Positions 24,738-37,208 are shown, counted from the stretch's first letter. The stretch: DNA of 64,000 nucleotides from Hofstenia miamia (GCA_004352715.1 SCFE01000063.1:1188460-1252459), one strand, 5' to 3'. The notes: generated from the sequence alone by a model not told the origin. Numbers and translations: made by a program.

Positions 24738-24917
24738 CTGTACACTGAAAATAAAGATATTATCTGGTGGATCCTCCATTAGCATCTCGGGGAGAACCCT
24801 CACCCATTGGTGCATGCTTTCATAGAGAATTTTTATAAATCTTAGGATGTTATTATCTATGTTCCAGAAAGATTGATATTGCGTGATGGCATCCACTATG
24901 CAATTTCTCGAGGACAT
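24738..24917 (-). CDS. Possible exon of an unrecognised protein
   Basis: On the minus strand an ATG at 24917-24915 with A at position -3 opens 60 codons that end exactly at CAG/GTAATC, a plausible splice donor. The peptide is not low complexity and includes YESMHQWVRVLPEMLMEDPP, which looks like helical protein. I do not recognise the family, and I could not find a clear next exon on that strand. It may be the 5' exon of a small gene or a remnant. Confidence 0.3.
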
Positions 24918-25080
24918 TATGTTTTAATATCGCCCACAATATCAGTAATAAACATGTCTAAGCCAAAGGGCTGGCCAGGCCAACAGTTTCACAGAATTGT
25001 CTCTCAGAAGCAGGTTGCCAGCTGAGCTGCAAGGCAGAGAGCACTTTCATACAGAAAGATAGTTCTCAAATTGTTAAGAT

Positions 25081-25308
25081 TTGCAATATGAGGTTGCAGC
25101 TCGTCTGCAGAACATCCTGATATTTGGTTGCATTGATTGTACCCTCTATAGGGACTACGGACACTGGATTTACTGTATTAATGCAAACCTAGGACATCAC
25201 TCTCAAACTGATTTGTTTGGAATTGTACACATGTATGGCTCTAATGGGCGTTCATGGGCCACATCCACGAAACTGTGCATCCCTGGCAGCCGTCTGAACA
25301 TTGCGTGA
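25081..25308 (+). pseudogene. Fragment of a PIF/Harbinger-like transposase
   Basis: The frame reads FGCIDCTLYR, then YCINANLGHHSQTDLFGIV and CIPGSRLN. This follows the order of the HARBI1/Harbinger catalytic core: GxIDGT around the first Asp, YxNRKGxHSxNxQ, and the PGSxHD motif with the second Asp. The first Asp is kept, while the HD of the last motif is replaced. The frame stops at 25308. No other part of the transposase is readable nearby, so it is a dead fragment. The alternative is a chance similarity, which the three ordered motifs make less likely. Confidence 0.5.
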
Positions 25309-25544
25309 CGACATGACTTACCAGAGTTGCAATCGGTAAAGAATTTGAAACCAAAACCGAACGATTTTTTAAACACGTAACAGAAAAAGTTAATATTTAC
25401 ATTAATGAGTTGTCCGATTTATCAATATGTGACGATATACAACATGCAGATAATATAATATTATTAATTAAATTTCAAAAAAAAGCAACTTAAACTTTCG
25501 AAAAAAATTGTCATTCTCGCTAAAAATTTTGCTTCTCTATGCGT

Positions 25545-25830
25545 ATTGCTGCGACGGAAGTTGTTGAAAAGATTAACAAATTTTCCTTGAAAATTTCTAA
25601 TTTTTGAAAAATATTTAATTCACTCCATACCTAATGTTCATATATTTATGAGTTTTTCGAAGTAGTAAAGATATCCCAAACCTTTTGAGAAGTGCCTTGA
25701 GCAAAGTCAGAGGTCGTGGGCTCTATCCCCTGTTTCTTTCAGATTGAGCATAGCTTTAATAGTTATGAGCTATAAGCATTTACATTTGTTATAGCTTTAT
25801 GAAAAATTTTCAAGAATCCGCAGGCTTAAA
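25545..25830 (+). repeat. Dispersed repeat, copy 1
   Basis: Matches 32723-33112 in the same orientation in order: ATTGCTG, GATTAACAA, ACTCCATAC, TATTTAT, CCAAACC, GGTCAGAG-like, then GAGCTATAAGCATTTA and an ATCCGCAGG tail. Its GTCGTGGGCTCTATCCC resembles a Pol III B box, so a tRNA-derived SINE is possible but not shown. Confidence 0.55.
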
Positions 25831-26578
25831 GTAACAAATCGTTTGTCCACATTTTGTACAATTTTACCCAAGACTGCTTTTTGAGAAAATCAGTGAACAA
25901 TGTCCAGGTGCGCCGTTCAAAAACTGAGAGGTTTTCACGCCAGATTGTGAGCTAAAGTCGTGAAAAAAGAGGGGATAATTCTCTATTTTGTGGTATTCTC
26001 AGATTATAAATATCTTTATTAGTTTCTGAGTTAAAGTGTTTAAATAATATTTTGAGGAAACCATCACAGATTTTGACAATTTCCCAGTAAATATAGGGTC
26101 AAGTCAAAAACTGAATCTATTGATACTTCACAGTATAAACTTAATTTCAAAGGCGATTATAAAAAAAAATTGAGTCCACACAATACATTGGAATCATTTT
26201 TTACTTACATTTAAATTTTGACAAGAAACTAAATCATATTATTATTCACCAAAATCGAAAATCTAATTAATGCAAATGCTAGTATTAAGACATTTCAACT
26301 ATGCCAACATAATCAGAACAGATATAGGTAAAAATCTCTCAGAAAATTGCAAGTGAAACTAAATTGGCCAATCAATAAAGTAGCAGTAAATAATCAAAGC
26401 TTTAACAAAAATAATAAATGCTCAAAATTTAAAACTTATTCATTTGCATTCATAATGTTCCTTACGAAATTCTTCAAAATAATAACAAAAATGACTCTTT
26501 TCTTGTAAAATTCACCAATAAACAAAACAAAATAATACATATAGTTGAACCAATTAGGTATAATAATATATATATATA

Positions 26579-26638
26579 NNNNNNNNNNNNNNNNNNNNNN
26601 NNNNNNNNNNNNNNNNNNNNNNNNNNNNNNNNNNNNNN
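26579..26638. other. Assembly gap (60 N) in a TA tract
   Basis: TA dinucleotides lie on both sides of the N run. Confidence 0.95.
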
Positions 26639-27289
26639 ATATATATATATTGACTTACCAAAATACATCAAACAAATATATATATTAAAAACCCTTAAAA
26701 TTGAAATTAAGCAAACCATTACACGTATAACATAAAAAGACCATAGCTGAAGTTAATTATTATTAATATTATTTGTGAACATTCCTTGTTTATTTTGTGT
26801 GTATTTCTTTTCTTGACTCTTTCACAATTGTTACCAGTATGTTTGTTTATTGTTCATACAATTTTTGAGTTTAGATATTTCTTCTTCAGAGTCTTGACAG
26901 TAGGAATATTCGCAATTTTTTTAAATAATTTCTTTCTCCATTTTAGTTTCCTGATTTATCGTAGTCCATAGTGTTTACCAAAAATATATTAGCACATTCT
27001 TTGTTACATGAAATTGAAGGTTGACCAAATTTTAACTTAAACGTTGATAACATTTGCATTAGAATTTAGAAATGTGGTGACTATATGTTCTTTTTAATCG
27101 ATATTGGGATGCATTGTCATCCAGATTTTCCTGAAGTAGAAATAATTTACGTTATCAATTGAAGGCCTTTTTGCCGAAGTATGAGATAATGTAAATTTAC
27201 ATTTGTAAAGAGAATTTATCAGTATTGAAAGTTGATCAATATTAAGTGTTAACGAAGATGTAGAAGCAGAGATATTAAGATTGAATGAG

Positions 27290-28175
27290 CATGTATATAA
27301 ACAACCAAGGGATCAATTCTGGAGGTGGCTAGAGAGCTAAGGAAGAGAAGATATATTGTGAGCAAAACAATCAGAGTAAGCTAGAGGCTGTGAGACTGAC
27401 AAGATATAGGCAGAAGTCAATGCAGGGAAAATGGTGAAGGTATACAGGAAATTGTGGCAAAGAAGAGAAAAATTTGATAAGGAAAGGAGGATTCAAGAGG
27501 GAAGGAGATGCACTGATAATGATAATGACAACATTGGAGCAAACAGTCAGGACAAATAGGATGAAGAAGTAGGTAGACAAAAGAGCTAAGCTGCAATTTC
27601 AGGCTATATAAGAAAGAGTTGAAGACAGAGATAATCTGATAGCAGGGTATGAGAAGTTGGCGCATAATGACTATAAATTCAAACATGACAAGGAGGGAAG
27701 TATAAAGCATCGGAGCTCGATCATGCAGCTTGGATTAAGAGGAGGAAAAGGTCGTAGGCCTATGGCACGTAGCCATGGGGAGTTACAAAAATAAAAGGGT
27801 GAGGATAAGATATTGTGAGACTTCAACATACAGACTGACAAAGTGATCGAAGCAGGGAGATCAGATATAGTGTGGTACAAAAAGAATGAGAAGAGTGATA
27901 GACAGCACTACCAATACCAAAGCACAGAAATGAAGAAAAAAAACAAAAAAGAAAATATGGACAAAAACAGGGAGTTGAAGGAAATAGAAGGAATGTGGAA
28001 AGTGAAGAAATTTGAAATAGTCCCAGTTGTTGTTGGTGGATTAGGAACAGTCAGCGAGAAACATACGAAATACTTGGATGAGTTAGGATTACCAAGGTTA
28101 GGAGGGGTGGTAATATAGGTTTCAGCACTGATAGAAACATCTAGAATCCTAGTGGGTTCCCTGAGCTAAGAGTCA
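27290..28175 (+). pseudogene. 3' end of a non-LTR retrotransposon with restriction-like endonuclease
   Basis: The + strand is purine-rich and, with several frame changes and stops, reads the conserved tail of R2/R4/NeSL-type ORFs. Visible are RDQFWRWLE near 27310, YEKLAHNDYKFKHD near 27650 (the Y..RH block after the zinc knuckle), and WDFNIQTDKVIEAGRSDIV near 27825. That last block is the PD-(D/E)XK endonuclease motif, with the Pro of PD replaced by Ser. Then follow MWKVKKFEIVPVVVGGLGTV near 28000 and ALIETSRILVGSLS at the end. The central stretch is open from 27843 to 28118. The reverse transcriptase core lies outside or is lost. It is inactive and probably old. Confidence 0.7.
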
Positions 28176-28488
28176 TACCATCGTGCAAATATGTGAGAAA
28201 AGCAATCGTTTTGCATTTAATAATCAGCTATATTTTGCTAGTCTTGATGGAAAAATTACTAATAAATACAACTTTCTTGTTTAGATACATTTTTTAATGA
28301 CAAAAACCTGATCGTTACTGAACATATGCATTCCAGTCTTTTGAAAAATTATAAATTTGAAATCTCTAAAACTATTAACAAATATCACTTACAGTTTGAT
28401 ACAACATTTTTGGATAATTTTTCAGAATGATGAAAAGTATTTCATAACCACAGGTGGAAAATATTTAAAGGACTAGATTGAATTTTTT

Positions 28489-29205
28489 CCCACGTAGCCA
28501 ACCACTGGTAGTAGACTACCAGTAGAAAAAATGGTGGGCCACCGGGTGGATTTGGCCGCCCGTACACCATTGGCTAACAGGTGGGAAAAGTACGATTTCA
28601 GCATCAGAGCAACGTCTCAATCTAACAATGGCAAACTGTTATATTGACAGAGCTTACACATTTCAGTTTAAACTAACATAAACCCAACAAAGGGTTAAAG
28701 GCAATGGAAAGTATAAAGAATTTTTTTTATAACCAATTACAACAAGCATACGAAAATGCCAAGTTTAAATTTAATTTTAAATTTCAGAAGAAATTGCAAT
28801 TTTTAAACATTATTTGTTTCCAATGATTAAAAATTACTTTTGCCCAATTGACATCAATTTCAAGGTCCGCGAATAATCGTGAATAAATTATTTTGCACAA
28901 ATATTTTATAATTTTTGCAAACAGAAAATTGCAAAAAAAGCTCTTCACAATGAGTTTTATATATTTATGAGATCTAAGAAGCATAATGATGAATATTTTA
29001 CTTACAAGCATTAGCTCATATATTATGTATGATTAAAAGTAAATCAGATGTCACTAGTGGTCCGCCAGTAGTCCACTGGTGGCTATGAGTGGCTGCAATT
29101 GCTACTGCTGCCAGTACTTCTCCACCAGTGGTCCACTGGTGGGAACTAGTGGCCGCCCATGCCACTCATTTCCCAATAGTGGACCACTGGTGGTGGCTAC
29201 GTGGG
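28489..29205. mobile_element. GC-rich-ended inverted-repeat element (717 bp)
   Basis: CCCACGTAGCCA at 28489-28500 is the exact inverted complement of TGGCTACGTGGG at 29194-29205. The similarity continues inward imperfectly through many copies of ACTGGTGG/CCACCAGT-type words. The right arm (29050-29205) is dense in CCACTGGTGG-like palindromes, while the core is AT-rich and without ORF. Flanks are T-rich and do not show an unambiguous target duplication. It is a MITE or foldback-like element of unknown superfamily. Confidence 0.7.
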
Positions 29206-32200
29206 TAATTAAGTAGGATAGAAGAAAAATAGTTGCAAAGCCGCCTCAATCGATTTATAGTATAAAGATGTGTGAGAGTCAGATGTGTTGCAAATTGACT
29301 ACTTCACTCTATTAGACCAGAAAGATTTGAAAAAATTTCTGAATCTCCTTCAGCCTGGTCCGCCATTGTTTATATCATTCATATTCATTATGTAATATAT
29401 TTATTCATTTTAAATTATTTGAGACAGGGATTGACCCTTATGAACAATTTAAGTTGGACGTAGGGCTGGGTTTTTAGGCTTTGGCTATTCTTAACAGTAT
29501 AATGTTGGCATATTTGCAGCTTTGACTATGGTACACTTTGAAGAATACTTCATCTTTAGCACCATCGCATCCATTAAGTGGAACCATTATTTATGAAAGC
29601 TCAACACCCTATTATTTCTGTTGTAGACTATATTAATATGCCTATGGCCGAGATTTTCTTCTAAAAAATTAGACAATCAAACAATATATTTATATTTATT
29701 GATAATAAAATAACATGAATATAGCTTGAAAATATTTCAGTACATTATAATATATATCTACTCTTGAACTATCCTTCACAAATTTAGCAAAGTCTTCAGT
29801 GATTATTTGCTAAAAAAAACTAAGAAATGCTACATTTAGCGAGTTAATCATGGAAGTAATTCCAATTAAATAATGTTGAATATTCATTTCAAATTGCGTT
29901 TCGATTGTTCTTTGATATTTTAACGCAAATCAAATTTCGATCGCAATTGTTTTATTGCGTATTGAAGTATGCTTGCAGGTGTTGGCGTTTAAAATCTAGA
30001 TTCAACACACATATTTACACTATTTGGCTGGTGCAACGTTTACTCATAAAGTGCCAACCAGTTATTATCGTGGGTGTGACTTCAGCGGTAAGTTAGTTAA
30101 TTTATTAGTTTATTATTTATGTGCTTTCCAGTTCAAAAGGCGATTTTAAAAAAAATCATTTTGTTTGTATTATATTAAAATTTGAAATGCCATATTATTT
30201 GAAGAATAACATATTAAATATTTTAATCGTTAGTGAGTTGTTTATACTTTTAAGTACTACATCATTTATGCATTCATGTCACTTTTTCTTACTGAAAAAT
30301 CGTCTAACACAATGTCTGAAAGACATCCTAATAATTCGAAACATAGTCGCTATTTTTAATAAATAAGTGATCGCAGGAATGCACTTTGGACAGATTAACT
30401 TGCAAATTAATACTGTTTTGGCGATTTGAGGGAAACATTTTCGTTACAGATTTTTGGGTTATCCAATGGATTTGTTTGGTTTTCCAAGAAAATGTCAAAT
30501 TCATTCTAAATTTCCAATTTTCATTGATCTTTACCATCCATTTTCACATTTTGCTGAATTGCTTTAACGCACACAAGCTTCTAATACTGTAACAGCATTT
30601 GGAGCTTTATCCAACCTGGGTGATAAATTTTTATAAATTGAGATGAAACTAAAAACTACTTAGGATTGTATATGGCATGTATTTTAATGCAACACTGATT
30701 AAGTGGCCAGTGATTATGACCAATTTGTGACTGAGTCCTCATTTTGAAAGAATATTGAGTAAAAAGTACATAAGTGAATAATTAAATAATGCTGTTCTAT
30801 CTTAAATAGATGAAAGGAGGGATGTTGTAAACTTGTGCAACAGTATACATCAAGAAACGTTTTTCCCCAATGGAATGGCAGTTTCCAATTAATCTCTAGT
30901 TTTAAGGAATTTGTTTTGAATGTCGTTGTCCACAGGGTCTTAAATCACTACATGTATAAGCAGGGGTGTACTCGAGGCCGCGCCCAGTGTGTCAGTCCTA
31001 TTTCGTCATTTTCGATGGAGGACCCAGTTCCTCACCCCATTTGTTAAAGTTATATTAAGTGTGCGTGTTGGATTTTATTTTGGTGAAAATATAACATAAA
31101 AATACAATCCTCGAAATTAGAGCCCTCCTTTTTTATTATTTAGGAGTTCATCCCTTTCTTTAAGTAGTATAAAGTACATGTTGGCATCTTTACATTTTTG
31201 TATTACATTATCTACTACTATTCTATTCCACAATTCTGTTTCTATGAATTGAATTACCTCAAACTAACATTTCAACGAAACTTTTAGTCTATTAACAAAT
31301 AATAGTGTTTGCTATTTAGAGCTAATAAAGATAATGTTTTGCATAAGTTGATAGTAACAATCAGTATAGTAGGTATAAATACTCAAATTCAACATTTGCC
31401 TGGATGAGATAACTTTACTCTGCATAATATACATGCATTCTTTAAGTGACGTTCAGGGTGACTCAAATCAAATGATTGGAACGGAAGCTAGTTTTTCTTA
31501 TTAACAATTATTAGATTTCCTTACTTGCGTCTATCATTCGAATCTCAGTAATGTTATTAGTGTGCAAAATAAAATTCCTTTTAACATTCTACTTGAGAAT
31601 GATGCGAAGGCAATTGATTGTCAGTATGCAGTTGCATCATTTTTAAAATGGAATATCTATTTTAAGTCACGCAATTGTATAAGAATACGTTCACAATCCC
31701 CCAAATAATGCGTTCTCATGCGGATTAAAATCAAAGTTCGGATTACTTCATGCTTTCTAAGCTTCGGACTTACAGGTTGCTCTTCATCTATTACTAAACT
31801 TACGACCCTGGCACTTTTTATCATAAATAAATTATACAAAATTGCAAGTAGCAGTAACATTTTCTATAATACTTTTTATTATTCGTAATATGAGGTTCCT
31901 GTCTACGACTACATTAATATCATAGAATTTTAAATTTAAGATATTTACTGGAATACGTTATATTGAAGTTTGCAATTGATTTACAAATTGTAATACCTGC
32001 TACTAAGAAATGGATAGGGTAGCTGAATGGATTTCCGGGGTAGTCACCTCATTCAAGCAGCAATATTCTTTAATATTCTTAATTTAATCTTTCTCGATGG
32101 CGGTAAAGAAGTTATGTAAAGGATAGGAAGTAAATGCAGTAGTCATGTGCGGGTACAGTTTACCTGCAGATGCAAATGCGTCCGCATAATTACGAGAGGA

Positions 32201-34275
32201 CTCCCACTTCACATCATTTGCGTCTTAACTAGGAGTTCATTAAAATTTTACATCAGTAAAAAAGTGAGGCTCCTCAATACTTAATTCTTTTTAATGTTGA
32301 CAAACGCAAAGAAATTTTCATTGGTATCGGGTAAGGAAAAGAACATCTTTTCCAGACGATGGGTGCGGCAAGAAGGATCAGCACATCACTAGTAATAATT
32401 TTTCGGCATCACTACCACCAAATAGCTACACTCAATTTCATGTAGTTTAAAAATGTATCATTTGTATAATTTATTTCTTCATCTCAATTTGATTTAAGAG
32501 AATAATTTTGTAGAATTTCATTCATTTTTACTTATGTCCAATATAAGCTAGTTCCAATCATTAACCTTAAACGGCATAGCGTTTGCTTTAAAGGACAAAT
32601 CGTTTTTCACACTTACAAAGAATTTTCTCCAAGCATATTTCCAAATTTGAAAATCTTGTGGCATGGTTAGGTCTATTGGGGGAACATACATTAATGCAAT
32701 GTTGAAAATTTCTATTAAAGCTTATTGCTGTGGCAGAGATTGTTGAATAGATTAACAAGTTTTCTTAGAAATTTTCGATTTTTGAAAAAGATTTAAATTC
32801 TCTCCATACTTAGTGTTAATGTATTTAGAAGGTTTTGAGCCCCTGGAGGCAACAAAGAACTTTGCCTGTTTCTTGATATTTGCAAAAGTATTCCAAACCC
32901 ATTGAGGTGGGTCAGAGATCGCGGGCCAGAAGGCCCATGCGTGCGGAGACTTCGCGAAACAGCACGCCTCGATTGGACAAGGCCGAAAAAGAAAGGGGAG
33001 ACTCTCCTGTATCAAGTGGTGCTTTCACACAATTAAGTCTTTGAGCTAAAAGCATTTAAATTTTTTTTATAGGATCATGAACCTTTTTTAAAAATCACCA
33101 GGTTAAATGCTGTAGTTTTTACAATGAAATTTGTTTTATTGCTGAACAATTTTTTTCTTCTGCACGCTGAACGATATTCTAGTACAGACATAATTTTTCA
33201 AGGTTCATTTCTTACCCAATCCGCTTTTAATTATAACGTTTAAATGGTAGGATTGGCCAGAAAACAAAAAAACTAAACATTTTCTATGAGTGAGTTACTG
33301 ACAACTGACTTAATTTTTTATTAATGTCTCCTTTATATAAATATACATGTAACTAGAACGTATGTAATCTCTTAAAGGAAACAATTCTCTCAACAGCTTA
33401 AGAATGACATTAGCGTAAAGTTTGAATTGAATCAATCGACATTGTTTACTTTTTAAACTAGTATTGACTAAACAAGCAATTACTATATTATGAGGTCCTA
33501 ACGAATATTATTTAATCTTTTAATGTAACTCGTGCGTTAGCTTGCAATCGTTTCTACTCAGGCACCTGGTTAGCATAAAATTCTATCATTTTTTGCTTTG
33601 ATCATAATTTGAAATGCTAAAATAAATAAGGACCGGGCGAATATACCCATTTTCGATTTGTGTATATTTTCCTTTTTAATTTTTTAATTTCGCTTATCAT
33701 TGAAACTATGAAGTAATCAAAATGAAACACGCAGAACAGATATCAAACTAGTGTTGTTTTCATTTTGAAAATGACAAAATACAAATTCAAATGTGATAAA
33801 CAAAAATGAAAAATTGAGATTTTCGTTTTATTTATTTTCATTTAAACTTTTCTAAGTGATCAAAATTAAAATTAAAAATCGGAGTTGAGTGATCAAGTGA
33901 TACCTGCATACATTCATTCGCAAAGCATTTAAAAATTGATGCATTCGTTTGTACACAGAAAATGAAATAAATGTCCGCAATTGAGCACTCGGTTTAAAAT
34001 TGATATGTTTAAACTTTAATGACGAATAAGGAAGAGTAAACAAATATTTAGCACAGGAAATATTAATTATATTGCTTAGTAGAAAAAAACTATACTGTTC
34101 TATTGCGAAAATCCTTGAGCAAAACATGAAACTGAAATGTTTACACATTTATTAAAGAGAATCAAACCGCCAATTATGTTGGGTTTATTGAAGTTTAGAG
34201 ACACAAATTAAATTGGGTTCTCTGATGTTTGGTTTTTTTAAATTATATTTATCTTCGCGGCGAAATTGGTACACC
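29206..34275. other. Non-coding AT-rich stretch
   Basis: Holds a second copy of a dispersed repeat and some GC-richer scraps (30960-31040, 32890-33000). Short open frames at 29905-30090 and 30121-30366 are discussed among the findings or rejected. No gene is supported. Confidence 0.45.
32723..33112 (+). repeat. Dispersed repeat, copy 2
   Basis: Homologous to 25545-25830 but about 100 bp longer, because a GC-rich segment (about 32915-33000, with CGCGAAACAGCACGCC) is present only here. Confidence 0.55.
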
Positions 34276-34587
34276 ATGGCTAGTTTGAAAGCACCTCAAT
34301 TAGAGATCCGACCTCAGGTTGGGTACAAAATTTGCAATTGGAAGAAGCACGGGGTTGTTGCACAGGAAATATTTCGATGTGTAACTAGTCCATTTAAATA
34401 CGATTGTCAAATATATTTTGAAATACGTGTAACTGAATTGATTTTAGATAGTCCAAGTTCCTGTTCAATAAAATTGTTCCCGGAGATTTTAATACAAACA
34501 CGACTAGAAACGGTTTTAAAAGTACAATTTTTCCACATTTACCAATATATTTTCTTCAAGCACATTAGCAAATCTGGTAATCGTGAG
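34276..34587 (+). CDS. Possible first exon of an unrecognised protein
   Basis: ACACCATGGC is an excellent start context. The frame stays open for 104 codons, unusual in this AT-rich DNA, and reaches GAG/GTATGT, a consensus donor; unspliced it would stop at 34615-34617. The peptide begins MASLKAPQLEIRPQVGYKIC and has mixed composition with four Cys. I recognise no domain. No convincing downstream exon was found before the ferlin gene. It could be a single-copy gene start, a mobile-element ORF fragment or chance. Confidence 0.35.
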
Positions 34588-34617
34588 GTATGTACAATGC
34601 ACACAATTTCATGTTAA

Positions 34618-36064
34618 AAATTTGCCCTAAATTATATTTCTGTTTCCTAAGTACTAGGAAAATGTTAGTTTTTTAGCCGAATGTTCAGGTAATTATACAC
34701 TGTACGATTTAAGGCTCTTGCACTTCAATAACGAACTTTAAAGGTTTTTATGTGTGGTGCACTAAGTTTATGGATTATAAGCGCATAAAACGTTTTTCAA
34801 AAAAGAAAATTTCAAAAACTCCTGATTGTTTAAGGTTAAGTAAAAATATTACAAATGTTAACTTCAAGATCCATGTTGCATAAATACAAACAGTGTAAAA
34901 ATGTAAAATTTAGGTCTGTTATGTGATTCCAGATCGCGCGACCATGAACCATCATTGTACCCATCAGATCTTATATACGAATAACATTAGTAAACTTGAC
35001 CATATAACGTCAGTTATGATGCTCTCTATTAAAATTTTGTATTCATTTATTCAGAATTTTCAGAAATTTTGAGTTGAAAATTTGTACTAATCCCAATACA
35101 TAGGTTTTGATAGTAATGTACGGGCACTGGTGTGTTCAGCACACCCTCTATAATTATTATTCACGAAGAATGGGGTTGACGAATGGAGAAATTTTCCAAG
35201 GTTTTTTAGTGCTGGACCTAAATCTTGCATGATTATATTATTAAATACTACGATAATTATTTTAATCAAATTTTTCTATCTATTTCACATCTTCGTAATT
35301 TTTTTATTTCAATTTTGTAGTGAAACAGCTATTACAAATATTGCATAACAGGAATTTCATTAAAATTAGTCACTACTGTCAGTAACTTAATATTATGTAC
35401 AACTGTTTATACTTTATTAGAGAAACAGATGCGAAATTTACTATTAGTCCCAATAGCCAAGAATCAACTAACTGCCAATAAATTTGGCAGTAAATTGTAT
35501 ATAAGTATTAATGGATACGATATACCGATTCATGTATATGTATAAAATCCTACAAATAAATCCATTCTTTTATAATAATCTTTTGCCTTGAATATGTGCT
35601 TAAGGCTATTTATTCGCACTAATGGACGTATTTATTGATGATAACTTTACTGAGGGAAGTGCTTCAATTTTATTTCAGCAAAATTTTAAATTACCAATTT
35701 GGCCAATAATTATTCCTTTAGATCATAAACTAAACATTTAAAATTGCACTCTATTTTCAATATGGTGGAGTTTTACGCATTATATGGAAATTTTGTTGAC
35801 AATATATATTTGTTTACTGTTGTTTACTAAAATTGTTTGTTTTCAAATTTGGTGAATTGATGGGTTTCTCCTAAGAGGTAAGAATTTAGATTTACGTTAA
35901 AATATTGCCAGGAACACATCATTCTTTCCTGACCCAAATATGCTATTCACTATATAGTATTTAAACTTTAAGTTTGATGTGTCAGATTTTTATACAGTAC
36001 TAAATTAATGTTTGGGTCAACCAAAATGAATTAGAAAATACTAAAAGGAACACAATTAACATTC
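34618..36064. other. Non-coding AT-rich stretch
   Basis: Nothing supported. Confidence 0.45.
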
Positions 36065-36600
36065 CTAAACTGAAGAACTCTTGTGACATGGAGTACTCTC
36101 GTTACTTCGTAAAAGATATTCATATGGCTTTTTGATATAAAACTCGTGGTTAATAGTAAAAGTTCTGCTTCGAATGCTTCCAGGATCAAAATTCTCGTGA
36201 TTCAAGTTTTGATTTTGTCTTTGCCGGTGTTCCACAATATTCTCGATAGTATTTAGGGCTGGTCCGTAGAGAATCCAAATATTCCATAATGGTATCAGCC
36301 TGATGAGACGCTGTATTATCCTGAAGCAATGTCTTTTTGTCATAGTGGTAACAGATGTAGCCATAGCACAGTGCTAATCTCCCCATATTTTCCTCCACTC
36401 TAGGCATCATGTACCTTAGATAACTCAAATCATGATGGATTAAGGGCGTCTTAGATTTTAAACATCAAAATATGTAACAGGTGGGGTGACGCTGTTATTG
36501 ATACCCTGTTGGCCATCAATCGAAATCGTGACGGGATGAATTCAACCCGAACTGGAACTCAGCTGGAACCCATCTTTCGAAATGGTGGATGGATATTTCA
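36065..36600 (-). pseudogene. Tc1/mariner-like transposase relic
   Basis: Read on the minus strand across frames from about 36600: ESQFGLNSSRHD (equivalent of the DESRF block with the first catalytic Asp replaced), RRPLIHH, LSYLRYMMPRVEE, then LLQDNTASHQADTIMEYLDS with the second catalytic Asp in QDN. After a frameshift comes GPALNTIENIVEH, equivalent to SPDLNPIENIW, with the third acidic residue kept. Stops and at least two frame changes make it inactive. No terminal inverted repeats were identified. Confidence 0.75.
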
Positions 36601-37208
36601 ACTATATTTCTACAACATGTAACTATAGTGAGATTGTTTTTTTGCTGTCGCGTTGCCATGAAAGGTCATTTTAATTAAAAATTTCTTAATTCTACTTGCA
36701 TATAAATTACAAAAACCAACGGTTTCAGTCTATAGCTGATCATTTGGGACAAATTCTAGTCAAGTTCAAAAGTAGACATATTGCCTTTAGTTCAATTAGA
36801 TGCCGAAATTTTATCAGCGTAAATAATCTGACACTTTTGTCATTTAATAAATTACAAGTTGTGTGTATTTCTTCAGGGGCGTGTTTAGGGGGCACTTGCC
36901 CCTACCCTCCTTTGGGGCAGGCCAACTTCAACTCATTCTCATACGATCTGATCGATATATTGATCAACATTCTTTTCGTTTGACATAAAGTGCAAAAATT
37001 AGTATTTCATATTCTTATTTCCGCCTTCTGTCTTTTTTGTATGTCTTATATGTGCGGGTAGCACTGTATTATCTATGATGTTGAAAAATGAGCTAGCTCT
37101 CTACTGTCGTGGATCGGCATTAGCCCTATTGCAATATTCTAAAACCATGTTTGTTATTCATAATTAGATAACCTAATTTCAATTTTGTGATGTTTAAGTT
37201 AGTTTTTT
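36601..37208. other. Non-coding stretch with a short GC-rich element end
   Basis: CAGGGGCGTGTTTAGGGGGC near 36877 looks like the end of a short DNA element, but no matching right end was found. Confidence 0.4.

Larger units (their letters stand above)
25309..27289. other. Non-coding stretch
   Basis: Contains one copy of a dispersed repeat (25545-25830) and a TA tract with a gap. No gene is supported. Confidence 0.45.

Noticed and set aside
27371-27880. Several minus-strand open frames rich in Ser/Leu/Pro
   Set aside because: They are the complement of the purine-rich non-LTR retrotransposon tail on the plus strand.
32752-33015. Minus-strand open frame of 87 codons
   Set aside because: Lies within a dispersed repeat whose other copy does not keep the frame.
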